From Flaveria trinervia (taxonomy: Eukaryota > Streptophyta > Magnoliopsida > Asterales > Asteraceae), in the NCBI GenBank assembly GCA_025506515.1, contig CM046456.1, positions 15,910,294 through 15,974,293 on the forward strand: DNA of 64,000 nt. The letters are read 5' to 3'. This document shows, in pieces, positions 47,875-59,860 of this stretch; the first letter of the stretch is position 1, and the number at the start of each line of letters is the position of its first letter. A program made the translations under genes and the position numbers. The notes beneath the pieces are model-generated. The model searched no databases and was not told the DNA's origin. It worked only from the letters and a program-made list of their open reading frames with translations.

Positions 47875-48281
47875 TGTGACGACCCTAAAAATAAGGTTAG
47901 ACAAAATTAATCTATAAATAAATTCTCTTATATGATTTCATTGTATATATGTTTATGTGTGTGTATATATAGTTATACGAATGCATGTGCCCGAATGCAT
48001 AATCTTTTGATAGATATATAATATATATATGTTGTACGTGTGCATGCTTGCATGCATGCATAAATTTTACGTATGCATGTATCTATATATATAATTTTTT
48101 GATACCAAACATCATATGATCAACACCACAATTATGTAACATCAAATTATACAAAATGAATCAAAACAAACCCAACCACACCACAATACAATATAAACAT
48201 CAAAGAAACTCGACATCAAAACAAAGTTAAGCAAACCTTATACACTCAAACCTAAAACTAAGCACCATTTGAGTTCAAGTT
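47875..48281 (+). repeat. Element C 3' LTR, first part
   Basis: Matches 2880-3248. It stops at GAGTTCAAGTT where copia element E2 is inserted; the remainder is outside the window. Confidence 0.92.
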
Positions 48282-49130
48282 TGTTGGATCAAGAAGAAGG
48301 CTAATGCAACCAAAACTAAGTCACTTAGATAATTTTGGTGCTGCATGCAAACGCTTCCGAAGCTTAGCGTGGAACTTCCGAAGGTTGTAGAGTTCTTCCA
48401 AAGACAAAGTGAAAGATCAACTTCTGAGGACAGAACTCTACTTCCGAAGTCAAGTGTATACTTCCAAAGTTCAAGTCTTAGAAGAATAAGCTGAAGACCA
48501 CTTCCAAAGTATGATGAAAAGAAGAAGTCCAAGCCTTGGAAGAAGCAGCCTCTTCTGAAGTATAAGTGGCTTCGGAAGTACTTACTTCCGAAGCCATTTA
48601 ACCTTCGGAAGACACTGCTATGAACTAGTAGACACAAGTATGGTCTCTGACACTCCGCTGCAGACCTCTGATATTGTATGGCTTCTTCCTAAAGAGCCAT
48701 GCAGTTGACCATACTTTATTCACTGTTCACCTTTTCATGATAGTACATGTTACCAACTTTAGTTGGTGACAAAAGGTAAGTCAGGGACATGTCCTGACTA
48801 CCAAATCTCAGATAAGACTTTATCTGAGATACCTTAAACTATAGTCTTGTAGTATAGGCTTTAGCTATAGGATCCCAGCTGGTATCAAAGTATATCCTGC
48901 TGTAGGTAGTATTATATATAGGTTCTCTTTGTAACTCATTGATCACTGCTTGCAAGAGTCTTGTATTATTGAGTTCAGAAGCAATATAAAAATACCTTGA
49001 AATTACTTCGTGTTCTTTTACTACTTTCTATATTGTGATCAACTCTTACTGATTCTATCTTAACCCGAGTGTTGTTCTAGGTGAGTTTAAGAGAAAAACA
49101 AAGTTTTAAGTGACTAACATCGATCCTGCA
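48282..49130 (+). repeat. E2 5' LTR with CTTCSGAAG words
   Basis: From 48353 to 48612 the palindromic words CTTCCGAAG and CTTCGGAAG, and variants such as CTTCCAAAG, recur many times. A TATA-like TTATATATAGG is at 48912-48922. Word array upstream and TATA downstream repeats the plan of the E1 LTR with a different word. Confidence 0.9.
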
Positions 49131-49132
49131 AT

Positions 49133-49144
49133 TGGTATCAGAGC
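49133..49144 (+). promoter_or_regulatory. E2 primer-binding site
   Basis: TGGTATCAGAGC, initiator tRNA-Met type, two bases after the LTR end. Confidence 0.93.
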
Positions 49145-49220
49145 TTCTCAGGCTCTTGATTGGTGATCTAACCATCCAAATCAACCTGTTTTTCTTCCTC
49201 CCTACAACCCACTCACTCAA

Positions 49221-51835
49221 ATGGCCCTTAACAAGTCCGCGGTAGAGATGGGAACCATGACAAAGGCTCCCATCATTACTCTTGAAAATTTTAGGTCTTG
49301 GAGCAGGAGAATGGAAGGCTTCATCACATACCAAGACAGCAAGATGTGGAACACCATTGTCAATGGCCCATATAAGCCAAAGGTGGCATCACCTGGTGGA
49401 AACGGTGCCATGATAGAAAAGCCTATAGAGGATTACTCTGATGAAGACAGAAAGAAGATGGACATCGACAACAATGCCATGACTATTCTCATGACTGCAA
49501 TACCGAACTCCATTATGGTGGGATTCAAGCATTGCATGACCACCAAAGAGTTGTTTGATTCACTTGCTCAGATGTACTCAAGCTCCAATGACTCAAAGAA
49601 GGACTCGCTGAAGCAGCAGTTGAGAACTTCACTCATATTGCTGGAGAGACTCTCAGCCAGCAATACTTCAGGTACATGGATTATCTCTTCTCTTCAGTCT
49701 GTGAAGATCACTCCCAAACTTAGAGATCTTACTAGAAAGTTCATGAGTCTCTTCTAAATGAGTGGACATTCTACTGTGTCTCTATCAAGAGGACAGAGAA
49801 CTTGAACACTCTCACATGACTGAACTCTATGGCATCCTTGATGGATATCGCCTAGAGATGGAGAGTAAGAAGGGCCTCCAAACAAGTAGACCCATGAGTC
49901 TTCCTGCTAGCAATGCTTTAATGGTTGCTAAAGGCTCATTACCCCCACAACCTCAGCATTACCTGACTTATCAACATCCATCCTGCTGGACCTTACATCA
50001 CTTTTCCTGAGACTCCAAGGTCTCAACAGGCTTAACACAACTCCTTTCAGGAAAGTTGTGCCTTTGTCTCAGGAAGTGGACACTCTGGTGATTTTCAATA
50101 TTGCTTTGATGATCTTGAGTGTTTCAGTCCAGATGATGTAGAGTACGTGGACATTGTCCAACAGATGGCTCTTTTAACTTACAGAGCGAAGAAGTTCTTT
50201 AAGAGAACTGGAAAGCATTTCCCTCAGAAACCAACTCCAGCAAGTTCGGGTTTGACAAGACCAAGGCAAAGTGTTACAACTGTAACCAACTGGGTCACTT
50301 TGCAAGGGAATGCAAGGCTCCCAAGACCAATCCGGGAATCCCATAGGCCTCCACACATCCCTCAACTTTAAAGCCCGCTGAGAAGTCAACTGAAACAGCT
50401 GCAATGGCTCAAGAAGTTGACTGGAGCTTCATGGTATAGGATGTGACTCCTGCTCAAGCTCTCATGGCCGGAACAGACGATGCCCAGGTATATGAACATC
50501 TCTGCACTCCAGCCTGTATAGCTAAAATTAAACTCTATCAGAATTACAATATGGAAATCAGATCTGATATTGAGTCTTTAAATATCTTAAAATCTGATTT
50601 TAAAAGAGCTGAATCTAACTATAAAAAGAAAATTGAGGAGTTAGAGAAAACTGTATCTCTTTTAAAACATGAACACACAACTACAAGACTCAAATCAAAG
50701 ATCTAGTATCCAAATTGTCTAAGGCTCAAGCCTAGCTTGTCACTGCTGAGGCTCAGGCTAGGAAGCATGCTATTTCTGAGCAAAATTTCCAAGCTATTCT
50801 TGTATCATCCTCCCACTCCAAACTTGTTATCAAAACAAAGGAGGGTTGGAACTAATGAAATTGCTCCACCACACTCCTATGAGTCTATAGACAGTCTAGA
50901 TGTGGTACTGAGGAGCAAGAGGTTCCAACTACTGACCCTTTCTCATAAGAGTTGAAGGATGAAGCAACAATAATGGTCACCACAGGGAAGGAAAAGGTAG
51001 ATGTACCCATCTCCTCCTGTGAAGAACAAATCTAACTACTAAGGCCAGAAGAAGCAGAGCTAAAGTTGCTAGGAGAACTGCCAGAAGGTGGTTGAGTCCA
51101 AGCTGAAGATTGACCTAAAGCAAAAGGGTGTCTTTATCTCAGCGGGATTCCAAGTGTTAGGTACTTCTGATTCAAGAAAGGAGTGTAATACCAGCACTTC
51201 TGTCCTGCCAAAGGATCAAAAGTTGAAGGGAAAAGTTGCTGATGAAGAAAAGAAGCCCAAGAAACAGCAACTCTCACATTCTCAAAGAACTAACATTGCA
51301 TGCATAATGTGTGGTCTGCAAAACCACATGGCAAAAGATTGTTACTACAATCCTGCAAGCACACATTATGCAAATAATGTTAGAAATAGGAGTTAAAAAA
51401 GGTTTCACATTTGGACCTTTTCAAACGGTTCAAGTGATGAAAAAGGGAAAGCTAGTTTTGGAAGCCAGGTTGCTTTCGGAAGAAAATCTTTTTTCGAAGG
51501 GAAAATGGCTTCAGAAGCAAAAGATACTAAGGTTTGGAAGAACAAGAAAGCTCCCTTGAAACCTCCCAAGAGAAGAATTGCTTGAGGAAAAGGTGGTGAA
51601 GACTTCTTCTGAAAAGAATGAAGCTTCGGAAGATAGCCATGCTGCAAAAGCTTCAACAAGCTCATCCTCCAAGATCAACCAAAGGATGGACTGGAAGATC
51701 AAGGAAGATGCTGCAACCCAAACCTCTTCTTCAAAGACCTCTATTGAATCCCCATGCATAACATTTGGTTCAATTATGTCATTATCTTTGGAAGAACCCA
51801 AGACCAGCAAGGCTTGGGCTTCCAAACAAAACTAA
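49221..51835 (+). pseudogene. gag: E2 gag with two zinc knuckles, broken
   Basis: ATG 49221 (MALNKSAVEMGTMTKAPIIT). Capsid part: ENFRSWSRRMEGFITYQDSK, IPNSIMVGFKHCMTTKELFD. Frameshifts lie near 49680 and 49750. First knuckle CYNCNQLGHFARECK near 50274-50318 in a shifted frame. A coiled-coil stretch follows at 50500-50710 (KKKIEELEKTVSLLKHEH). Second knuckle CIMCGLQNHMAKDC (about 51301-51342). The end (51400-51835) contains TTCGGAAG-like words inside coding sequence, as well as Ser/Lys-rich low complexity. Confidence 0.88.
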
Positions 51836-51839
51836 CAAT

Positions 51840-54800
51840 CTCATTTTATGTGTAGGGACATCCATATGACAAGAACAACAATGTCTAGATTGTAGACAGT
51901 GGATGCTCTAGGCACATGACAGGGAACAAATCTCTTCTTCAACAGTTTTAGAACTATGATGGAGGTCCTGTCCAATTTGGAGGTGAGGCCGGAGGATATA
52001 TTTCTAGCAGAGGGAGTATATCCAATGGTAAACTAAAGGTTGACAAAGTTCACTTTGTCAAATAGCTTGAACACAATATGTTAAGTGTTTCTTAATTCTA
52101 TGATCAAAAGCACCAAATGCTTTTCACAGAACATGAGTGTATTATCCTCAAACTAGGGATGACAATTCCTCCGGAATTGGTGCTTCTTAGATCTCCCAGG
52201 AAAGGGGATATGTACAAGCTAGATATGAACAATGCTTCTCCAATGGGAGAAGTATCATGCTTCTTTCCAAAGCTGATAGTGATGAGTCAACACTATGGCA
52301 TAAACGTATGTGTCATGTAAATTTTAAGACAATGAATAAATTGGCTAAAAATAACTTGGTACATGGTTTACCTAAAAAGGAGTTTTTCTGCAAAGATAAC
52401 TGTGTTGCATGCCTGAAAGGGAAACAACACAGGACATCTCATAAATCCAAATGTGTTAACTCTATCACTTCTCCATTACACTTAATGCACATGGATCTTT
52501 TTGGTCCCATAAGTATAGTGAGCATTGGAAGGAAATCATATTGCCTTGTGATAGTTGATGATGTTACAAGATTCACATGGGTATTCTTTTTAAGAACTAA
52601 AGATGAAATTGCTGAAACACTAAAATCTTTTATTCTTAAAATAGAAAATCAAATTAATCACAAGGTTAAAATCATTAGAAGTGATCAAGGGACTGAGTTT
52701 AAGAACTTCTTTCTTGATTCATTCTGTAACTCAAAAGGGATTGCCAGACAATATAGTGCTCCCAGAACTCCTCAACAAAACGGTGTTGCTGAGAGGAGGA
52801 ACAAGACACTTATTAAGGCTGCTCGAACTATGTTAGCTGATTCAAAACTACCTCTAACATTCTGGGCAGAGGTAGTCAGCACTGCATGCTATGTGCAGAA
52901 TAGAGTTCTTGTAGTTAAGCCCCATGGAAAAACCCCTTATGAGCTATGGAACAAGAGGCCACCGTTCATTGGCTTTCTAAGGTCCTTTGGCAGCAGGTGT
53001 ACCATACTTAACACGAAAGACAATTTAGCAATGTTTTTTGAAAAGTCGGATGATGCCATCTTTGTTGGATACTCTTCTAACTCCAAAGCTTATAGAGTAT
53101 ACAACATTAAGAATCAACAATTTGAGGACTCATCCAACATAGTTGTTAATAAGCACACTCCTTGTATTAGGGGGAATGGTCCTGATCATATCTTTGATTT
53201 AAAATTGTTTCCAAACTATTCTAAACCTTCTTGTGAGAATGTTTCAGTTGGAATAGGAGCTCAAAATGATGTTGATGCTACTGCTGATAATCAACTATTT
53301 GAGCTACCCAGACCTAGTCCAAATTCTCCAAGACTGTAATAAATGAAGTTTCCACCATTCACATATCTGATAGCTTGACCATATCAAGGAATAGTGAAGC
53401 TTCTGCAAGTGAATCACTTACTGAGCCTCAAAACTCATCAGGTGATCCACCACAACACCAGGCTGAAGGAAGTAGTGTTTTGAAGGGACAGGATACTGTT
53501 AACACCACTTCACAGCCAACCATTGATGATGTTTCTCACTCATTCAATCAGTCCTCATTGAATGATTTTAAAACAGCAGCTGGACAGAGTGTTCCAGTTC
53601 CTGAGCAGAATATGTCCAATCTGGATCTATCTCTATAACTGGAAGTGATTCCTCACCTTAGGATTCATAACACTCATCCTGCTGAGAACATCATAGGGGA
53701 TGTCACTAAGAGTGTGAGAACAAGAGGTCAGACTCATATGGGAATGTCTGCTTGTACTCATGTTTTCTATCCCAGATGGAACCCAAGAAGGTAGAAGATG
53801 CCTTAAAAGATAGTAGTTGGCTTGAATCGATGCAAGAGGAGTTGCTTCAATTCAAGAGACAGAAGGTATGGAACCTATGTCCGCTACCATCTGGTCAAGT
53901 ACCAATAGGCACTAAATGGGTTTTCAAAAACAAGAGAGATGATAGAGGCTTTATCATCAAAAACAAAGCAACACTTGTAATTCAAGGATACACACAAGAG
54001 GAAGGAATTGATTATACTGATGTCTTTGCACCAGTTGCAAGACTTGAGGCAGTTAGGATCTTTCTTGCTTATGCTGCATCCAAGGACTTCACTGTCTATC
54101 AACTTGATGTCAAGTGTGCCTTTCTATATGGGGATATAGATAGGGAAGTCTATGTATGCCAACCTCCAGGATTTGAAGACCCACAGTACCCCAACTATGT
54201 GTGCAAATTGGATAAAGCTCTATATGGGCTACACCAAGCACCTAGGCTGTGGTATGAGACTTTGTCTTAGTTTCTTCTGAAGAATGGCTACTCTAGAGGT
54301 ACCATTGACAAGACTCTCTTCATCAGAAAGTCTGGAAAGGACATCTTGCTCGTTCAAGTCTATGTTGATGACATCATATTTGGTTTTTCAAATAACCAAA
54401 TGTGTAAGGACTTTGAGAGCATTATGAAGAAAAAGTTTGAGATGAGTTCCATGGGAAAAATGGACTTTTTCCTTGGAACTCAAGTGAAGCAAATGAAGGA
54501 AGGGTTCTTCATTAATCAATCTAAGTATGTCTATGACATCTTAGAAAGATTTGAAATGAAGGATTGCAAGCCTGCCAAGACACCCATACCCAGAAACCAT
54601 AATCTTTGTCCTGACCTTGAGGGGGAGGATACTGATCAACATCAGTATAAGACAATCATTGGTTCTCTGATGTATCATACTGCCAGTAGACCTGATATCA
54701 TGTTTGCTACTTGCATTTGTGCAAGATATCAGGCTGCTCCAAAGGTGTCTCACTTAGCTGTTGTTAAGAGAATCCTCAGATACCTCAAAGGAGCACCTAA

Positions 54801-55182
54801 ATTAGGTCTCTAGTATCCAGAAACAAGGATTTTAATCTCTATGGATACTTACACAAGAAAGTGAGTTGTTGCTGCTAGCTGATGTGCTTAACTGCTATGG
54901 ATTCAAAATCAGATGTTAGACTATGGATTCAACTTTATGAGTACTCCTATCCATATTGACAACAACAGTGCTAACTCCATTACTGAAAATCCGGTGAAGC
55001 ACTCCAAGACAAAGCATATTGACATCAGGTACCATTTCATTAGAGATATTCATGAGAAAAATCTGATTAAACTAATCAAAGTTGACTCAAATGAACAATA
55101 TGCTGATTTGTTCACCAAAGCTTTTGATGAGCAAAGATTTAAGTATCTCATAATAGCTATTGGGATGATAAACATTGATTAG
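51840..55182 (+). pseudogene. pol: E2 pol: protease, intact integrase frame, RT, RNase H
   Basis: Protease IVDSGCSRHMTGNKSLL follows a TAG at 51886-51888 where Trp is expected. Integrase 52257-53339 is a long intact frame: HKRMCHVNFKTMNKLAKNNL, CVACLKGKQHRTSH, MHMDLFGPI, IRSDQGTEFK and NGVAERRNKT give all three catalytic acids. RT: MQEELLQFKRQKVWNL, NKATLVIQGYTQEEGIDYTD, QLDVKCAFLYGDIDREVYV, a stop at 54268, and YVDDIIFGFS (54361-54390). RNase H is partly deleted or shifted near 54815-54910, and resumes with STPIHIDNNSANSITENPVK and ADLFTKAFDEQRFKYL. Confidence 0.93.
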
Positions 55183-55824
55183 ATCACCTCTTTTGAAAAC
55201 CTTTTAATATGTAATATCTTCTGTCAATACAATTAAGCCCTGTTACAAAAGATCTTTCTATAAATTTTCTAAGTGTAATTTCTTCCGAAGAGAAATTAAC
55301 CCTCGGAAGTTATTTTATATCTTCCGAAGCGTAATTTCTCAAAGGATACTTTTTCTTCTTGGAAGAGCTTTTGGTCTCGGAAGAAGCGATTGATTACATA
55401 TCAGATCTACTTTCGAGGTTTACAAACTCTCCATTCGGAAAGCAACTCTAACCTTCGGAAGCAAAATTTTTGTTTCGAAAGTGAGAATTGCCTTCGGAAG
55501 ACAAATTACCTTCGGAAATGGTTTACATTAGGAAGAAAGATTCTACTGTGTAACGTAAATCTCTTGGGCCCCACACTGTAAAAAGAAAAGATTTTGTTAA
55601 TGATGTCAGATTATTTAACTAATTTTAACCTTACCGCCACTGTCACTCATCCACTAAACCATCACATCACCTTATCCTAACTCCCATTACCGCCTTCCCA
55701 CCCTCTTTTAAATAATCTCGACTATTCAATTTCATCTTCTTACTTGCAATTTTTACTGCCCTAGAAATTTCTCTCCTCTCTAACTTACCTAAGCTCAAAA
55801 TCATCCACATTCACCTTTCTCCAA
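55183..55824 (+). promoter_or_regulatory. E2 post-pol region: CTTCSGAAG words, TATA-like box, leader
   Basis: From about 55281 to 55520 the palindromic words CTTCCGAAG, CTTCGGAAG and CCTCGGAAG of the LTR return. A TATA-like TTTTAAATAA is at 55706-55715. A pyrimidine-rich stretch leads to ATG 55825. No LTR copy is present here. The same plan is seen before the post-pol gene of E1. Promoter activity is inferred. Confidence 0.55.
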
Positions 55825-57167
55825 ATGGCACTTAACCCTCAGCACAACCAAGTCGCACTTCTTGATTCTTCAAGAGATGCCGACTTCTCTGAAATCATCT
55901 CATTCTCACCCAATCACCTTACACACTGCTCTAACTGTTAACCCCACTGTTTACTCCAACCACATGGCCGAATTTTGGGGAAATGGTCAAGCTGAAACCC
56001 TAAATGGGATTCGAGTACTGAGGTCCAGCATTTGTGGATAGGAGTTGATCATTACTGACCAACTCATCAGGAGAGTATCTAGAGCTTCATGATAAAGGAG
56101 CTCCTACTGAATTCCCTAAGGCAGATTTGGACAGCACCTACATCCTAATAGGATATGGTGGAGACATCAGCAGGTCCACGGTCTACAAGTTTAACTTCTC
56201 CTACAACTGGAATTTCCTCCTGCTGTTGTTCCCCACTGTTGTCCAACAAGTCCGGCGGATGGGATCAAATTCCATATGAACTAGGATGCTTAGTTCATGG
56301 ACTGGTGAGAGGCCTGCGCTTAAATTACTCATGATTTGTGTTCACCAATTTGATTGGGAATCTACAAAGGGAGACATTCTATATGTATCCTAGATTCATT
56401 CAACACATCATCAACTATGAGTTGGACCAAAGCATGCTTGTCTGTGCAGCTGCTCTGACTGTCCCCCACATGCAGCCTACCATCTTCAAGACCTTGAAGA
56501 AGGTATCCACCAACTTCATTGGAAGGTACACCACTCTGCTTCCAGGTTTGATTGAGCGCATAGCTCCTGGTGACGTCCCTGTTCACCCCACAGGTGATGA
56601 ACCCACACCAGCAACCTCCACCACAATGCCAACAATGCCTTCTCCACCCATCACCATCACATATCAAAGACGCCCCAAACGAACCCTTGTTCAATCTACT
56701 CTGATTGAACAAGCCCCTCCTGTTCAACCCAAAAAGACTAGAGTGGAAACATGGGCTCCCACTCAGTCTGAGGTCTCTCCATCCTTCTCTTTTGACCTCA
56801 ATATGGGTTTTGAGTCTTCTCAGTATCAAATCCAGGAGCCTGACACCCAAACCAACAGCCCTCAGAATGAGTATCTACACTCTTTTAAGCAGCCAACTAG
56901 GGACAGCCCCAACAAAGGCTCAATGCATGTAGACATTGATCAAGGTCCCGGTTCAGTAGGCTTAACCTCCCTGTCTTTTACTGACCTTCTCTTCAAAACT
57001 GATGAAGAGATAACATCTTTCCATGGCAATAAAGTTGGTCTACAACACCCTCTTCAAGATCAATAGAGCCTGGAGAAATCCCTTATCTCTAGTCCCTATC
57101 AGCAACCTATAACTGAGGTGAGTCCCACTGATGTGGAGGGGACTCATGCAGATTCAACTGTGATTGG
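55825..57167 (+). pseudogene. E2 post-pol gene (unknown function), homologous to that of E1, truncated by F
   Basis: Starts MALNPQHNQVALLDSSRDAD at 55825. After several one-base shifts it gives MAEFWGNGQAETLNGIRVLR, STYILIGYGG, YKFNFSYNW and PTVVQQVRRMGSNS. The frame at 56338-57066 has FYMYPRFIQHIINYELDQ and a long Pro/Thr/Ser-rich tail. HN..A.LD.S, FS.II.F and MYPRFIQ match the E1 gene in order. No membrane segment or signal peptide is visible, so an envelope role is not supported by this sequence. It stops at the F insertion. Confidence 0.7.
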
Positions 57168-58388
57168 TGTGCGGATAGTATATATATTTTGATAAAGATT
57201 TATTGCACAGATTCAGTTTTAATTAATTATTACTAATACTAAACCATACACACAAAAGGCAGTGTACTTGTCGTATGGTAATATAGTGTTGGTAAGAACC
57301 GAGTATCAATCCGTGGACATACCTAGCCTACTCAACAACCTTGACATTTGACTATCAGATTTGGATTTTGTTGAATAAAATGATAATTTGCATTGGAAAG
57401 ATTTTCAGGATTTAAAAATAAACAATAATAGAAAGAAAGTAAACTAAGAATTGAAGCGTTAGGATTTAAAACCAGGGAATAAAAGTTATCGTTCTAATTA
57501 GATTCCACTTATGTAACTGTGATGAATTGGTGGTGTGATTTAAAGATATGGATTAATGTAATTATGTTAATGTTATAAAGATGAGCTGGCGTGATTTCTC
57601 ATCTATCCTGCTGCCGTAGTGACTTGATCCTGTCAGGCTGAGTTTTACTGCTCAGATCAAAGCCCTAGTAATGTAGGTAAATCTTTTGTGACCTATTTGA
57701 CATACGATTTCTGAAACATAACTTAATGTCAAAAAGAGAGTTAATCAGGTTCCTTCCTAACATACCATTAATTTTAGAATACCGTAACAATTACTGAAGT
57801 TTTCGAACTAATAAAAGGGAACCCGCAAATGATCAGAAAGTTAAAGTGATATGATTTCTAATAACCATTTCTAGTTCATTAGCCATGGATTTATTATGAA
57901 GACCGGTTTCGCGAATGAAAGTTAATCATATGGTTTTTCAACTCTGTATGACGATCACAATCACAAACCATAAATTTATAACTTCCTGTTCAAATATAGA
58001 TGCTACCCATCAATAGTTCTCCCAAGACCACCATAACATTAACATAATATTTATCACACCATTAGTTCATCACAAATTACATAAGTTTCATCCGATTAGG
58101 ATGATAAAAAGAGTTTAGCTCATAATGAGCTTAGACATAACAACATATAACAAAGAAGATAGATATGTAATCATCGGTGAAATGGAACAATCAAACTGAT
58201 AATCCACAATGGACGACGTTTAGACGATTCTGAGCTTCTTCCAAGTGTTGTATGCACCTCTCAAGCCTCCAAATGACCTTGAAGTCTTAATTCCCGAGAG
58301 AGATCTGCAGAGTAACTCTCCCACCAAAGCTTGCCAAAAATGGTGAACTTAGGCTTCTATTTATAGGCTTTTCGGAGTGTTTAAGTAC
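57168..58388 (-). repeat. Element F: partial minus-strand LTR-like sequence
   Basis: About 1.2 kb, non-coding, starting TGTGCGGATAG after ATTGG. On the minus strand it has TATAAATA at 58365-58358 followed by a leader-like sequence, and would end CCGCACA. This fits an LTR whose first part is cut off by E3 at 58389. Family unknown. No second copy is in the window. Confidence 0.5.
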
Positions 58389-58780
58389 TGTTGATACATA
58401 TATGTACCTAGATCCTTTTCTGAATGTAATATGTCTTACACTTATGTAATTATTGGGTACTTAATGAAATACAAAATGTTTGGTTGTATGTATATTGTTT
58501 AATATTTCATTAATGAGTTGTTTAACGCATATTGACTTGATTATATAGGTTTGTGATTGTTTGAAGTGTTATGCATAATGTTATAATATTGAATACATTC
58601 AAACTTGGTGAAGTGAAGTTCTCATGCGTCTGACTGGACCATGCGTCCCAACAGTGGTCATGCGTTCGAATGGCCATGCGACTGAGTGTCCATGCACCTA
58701 AATAGTTCATACGCCTGAACAACTTCATGCGTCTAACTCAGTCGCACGACTGAACACTCAGTTGTGTGAATGGATCAACC
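58389..58780 (+). repeat. E3 5' LTR, first segment
   Basis: It is diverged from the E1 LTR. Words ATGCGTCTGACTGG, ATGCGACTGAG and CAGTCGCACGACTGAAC occupy 58622-58775. It ends with CAACC, the duplicated target of the solo LTR. Confidence 0.92.
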
Positions 58781-59502
58781 TGTTGATACATGTACGTCCC
58801 TAGATCATGATATGAATGTAATAGATCTTGTTTGTCTGATTCTGATATAATGTTTGGAATGATTAATGAAATGATATTGGTTGTTTAATTTATAATGTTA
58901 AATATTTCATTAATGAGTCGATGTTGAATTGGTTTGTGGTTGTTTGAATTGTTACACATAATGTTATATTAATTAATACATTCAAACTTAACAAAATGAA
59001 GTTCTCATGCGAATGGCCCATGCGAATGGACCATACGCATGAATAACTTCATACGAATGACTCAGTCGCACGACTGAACTAGGAGACTGGATCGGTCGTA
59101 TGATTGTAACATAAGATTGGCTCAGTCGCACGACTGAACACTCAGTCGTGCGGATGAATCAACAGTATGGTTCAATCGCACGACTGAACCATACTAATGG
59201 TTCAGTCGCACGAATGAACAATACTAACCTATAAATACAACCCAATTCGAGGAAAAACGAGAGCTTTCATTCTATTTCGACTCCAGACGTACCCTAGCCG
59301 TGCAGAAGCCTCCAAGTTGATACTCCAAGTTCATAGAACGCTGTAGATCGATTTCTAATCGATTCTTAACGTTTGATTCAATATTTTATTGATTCTATGT
59401 GCGTTCTTACTGATTGGATCGTCAATCAAATAGGATTCCACACTATTTGGTTTGGTTACATGTTAATCATTAGGTATTTCGTTCAAATACCAGGTCCTAA
59501 CA
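58781..59502 (+). repeat. Solo LTR of the E1 family, inside the E3 LTR
   Basis: 722 bp from TGTTGATACATGTACG to GTCCTAACA. Flanked by CAACC at 58776-58780 and 59503-59507. Closer to the E1 LTR than to the E3 LTR it interrupts. TATA box 59230-59237. It arose by insertion followed by recombination between its two LTRs. Confidence 0.95.
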
Positions 59503-59507
59503 CAACC

Positions 59508-59846
59508 GCATGGCTCAATCACACGAATGAACCGTGCTAATGGTTCAGTCGCACGAATGAGCAACCCTAACCTATAAATACCACCTAATTCGTGGAAAAA
59601 CAAAAGCATTCAATCCACTTCGATTCCAGACATACCCTAGCCGTCCAGAAGCCTCTAAGTTCGTACTCCAAGTTCATAGAACGCTGTAGATCGATTCCTA
59701 ATCGATTCTTGACGTTAGATTCAATACATTATTGTGTCTACGTGCATTCTCACTTATTGGATCGCCAATCAAATAGGATTCCACACTATTTGGTTTGGTT
59801 TAACACGTTAATCAGTTAGTGTTTGGTCAAATACCAGATCCTAACA
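59508..59846 (+). repeat. E3 5' LTR, second segment
   Basis: Continues with word repeats to 59562, TATA box 59573-59580 and the rest of the LTR, ending GATCCTAACA. Confidence 0.92.
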
Positions 59847-59848
59847 AT

Positions 59849-59860
59849 TGGTATCAGAGC
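59849..59860 (+). promoter_or_regulatory. E3 primer-binding site
   Basis: TGGTATCAGAGC, initiator tRNA-Met type. Confidence 0.93.

Larger units (their letters stand above)
2880..48281 (+). mobile_element. Element C: Ty3/gypsy chromovirus, host of several nested insertions
   Basis: Its LTR begins TGTGACGACCCTAAAAATAA at both 2880 and 47875. Own pieces are 2880-3357 and 14779-16300 (5' LTR), 40451-43262 (leader, gag, PR, RT), 45665-47766 (RT tail, RNase H, IN, chromodomain) and 47875-48281 (3' LTR, cut by E2). Insertions A, B, D and E2 account for the gaps. The end of its 5' LTR and its primer site are missing between 16300 and 40451, so a deletion accompanied the events around element B. Domain order and the C-terminal chromodomain place it among chromoviruses, close to Tekay/Del types. 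Confidence 0.85.
48282..57167 (+). mobile_element. Element E2: second Sirevirus-type copia, 3' end missing
   Basis: LTR 48282-49130 (TGTTGGATCAAG to CGATCCTGCA), primer site TGGTATCAGAGC at 49133-49144, gag with two knuckles, PR, IN, RT, RNase H, then a gene after pol. The flank AAGTT (48277-48281) is the left target duplication candidate. The element is cut by F at 57168, and its 3' LTR is not in the window. Its LTR words are different from those of E1 (CTTCCGAAG type), so it is another family. Confidence 0.92.
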
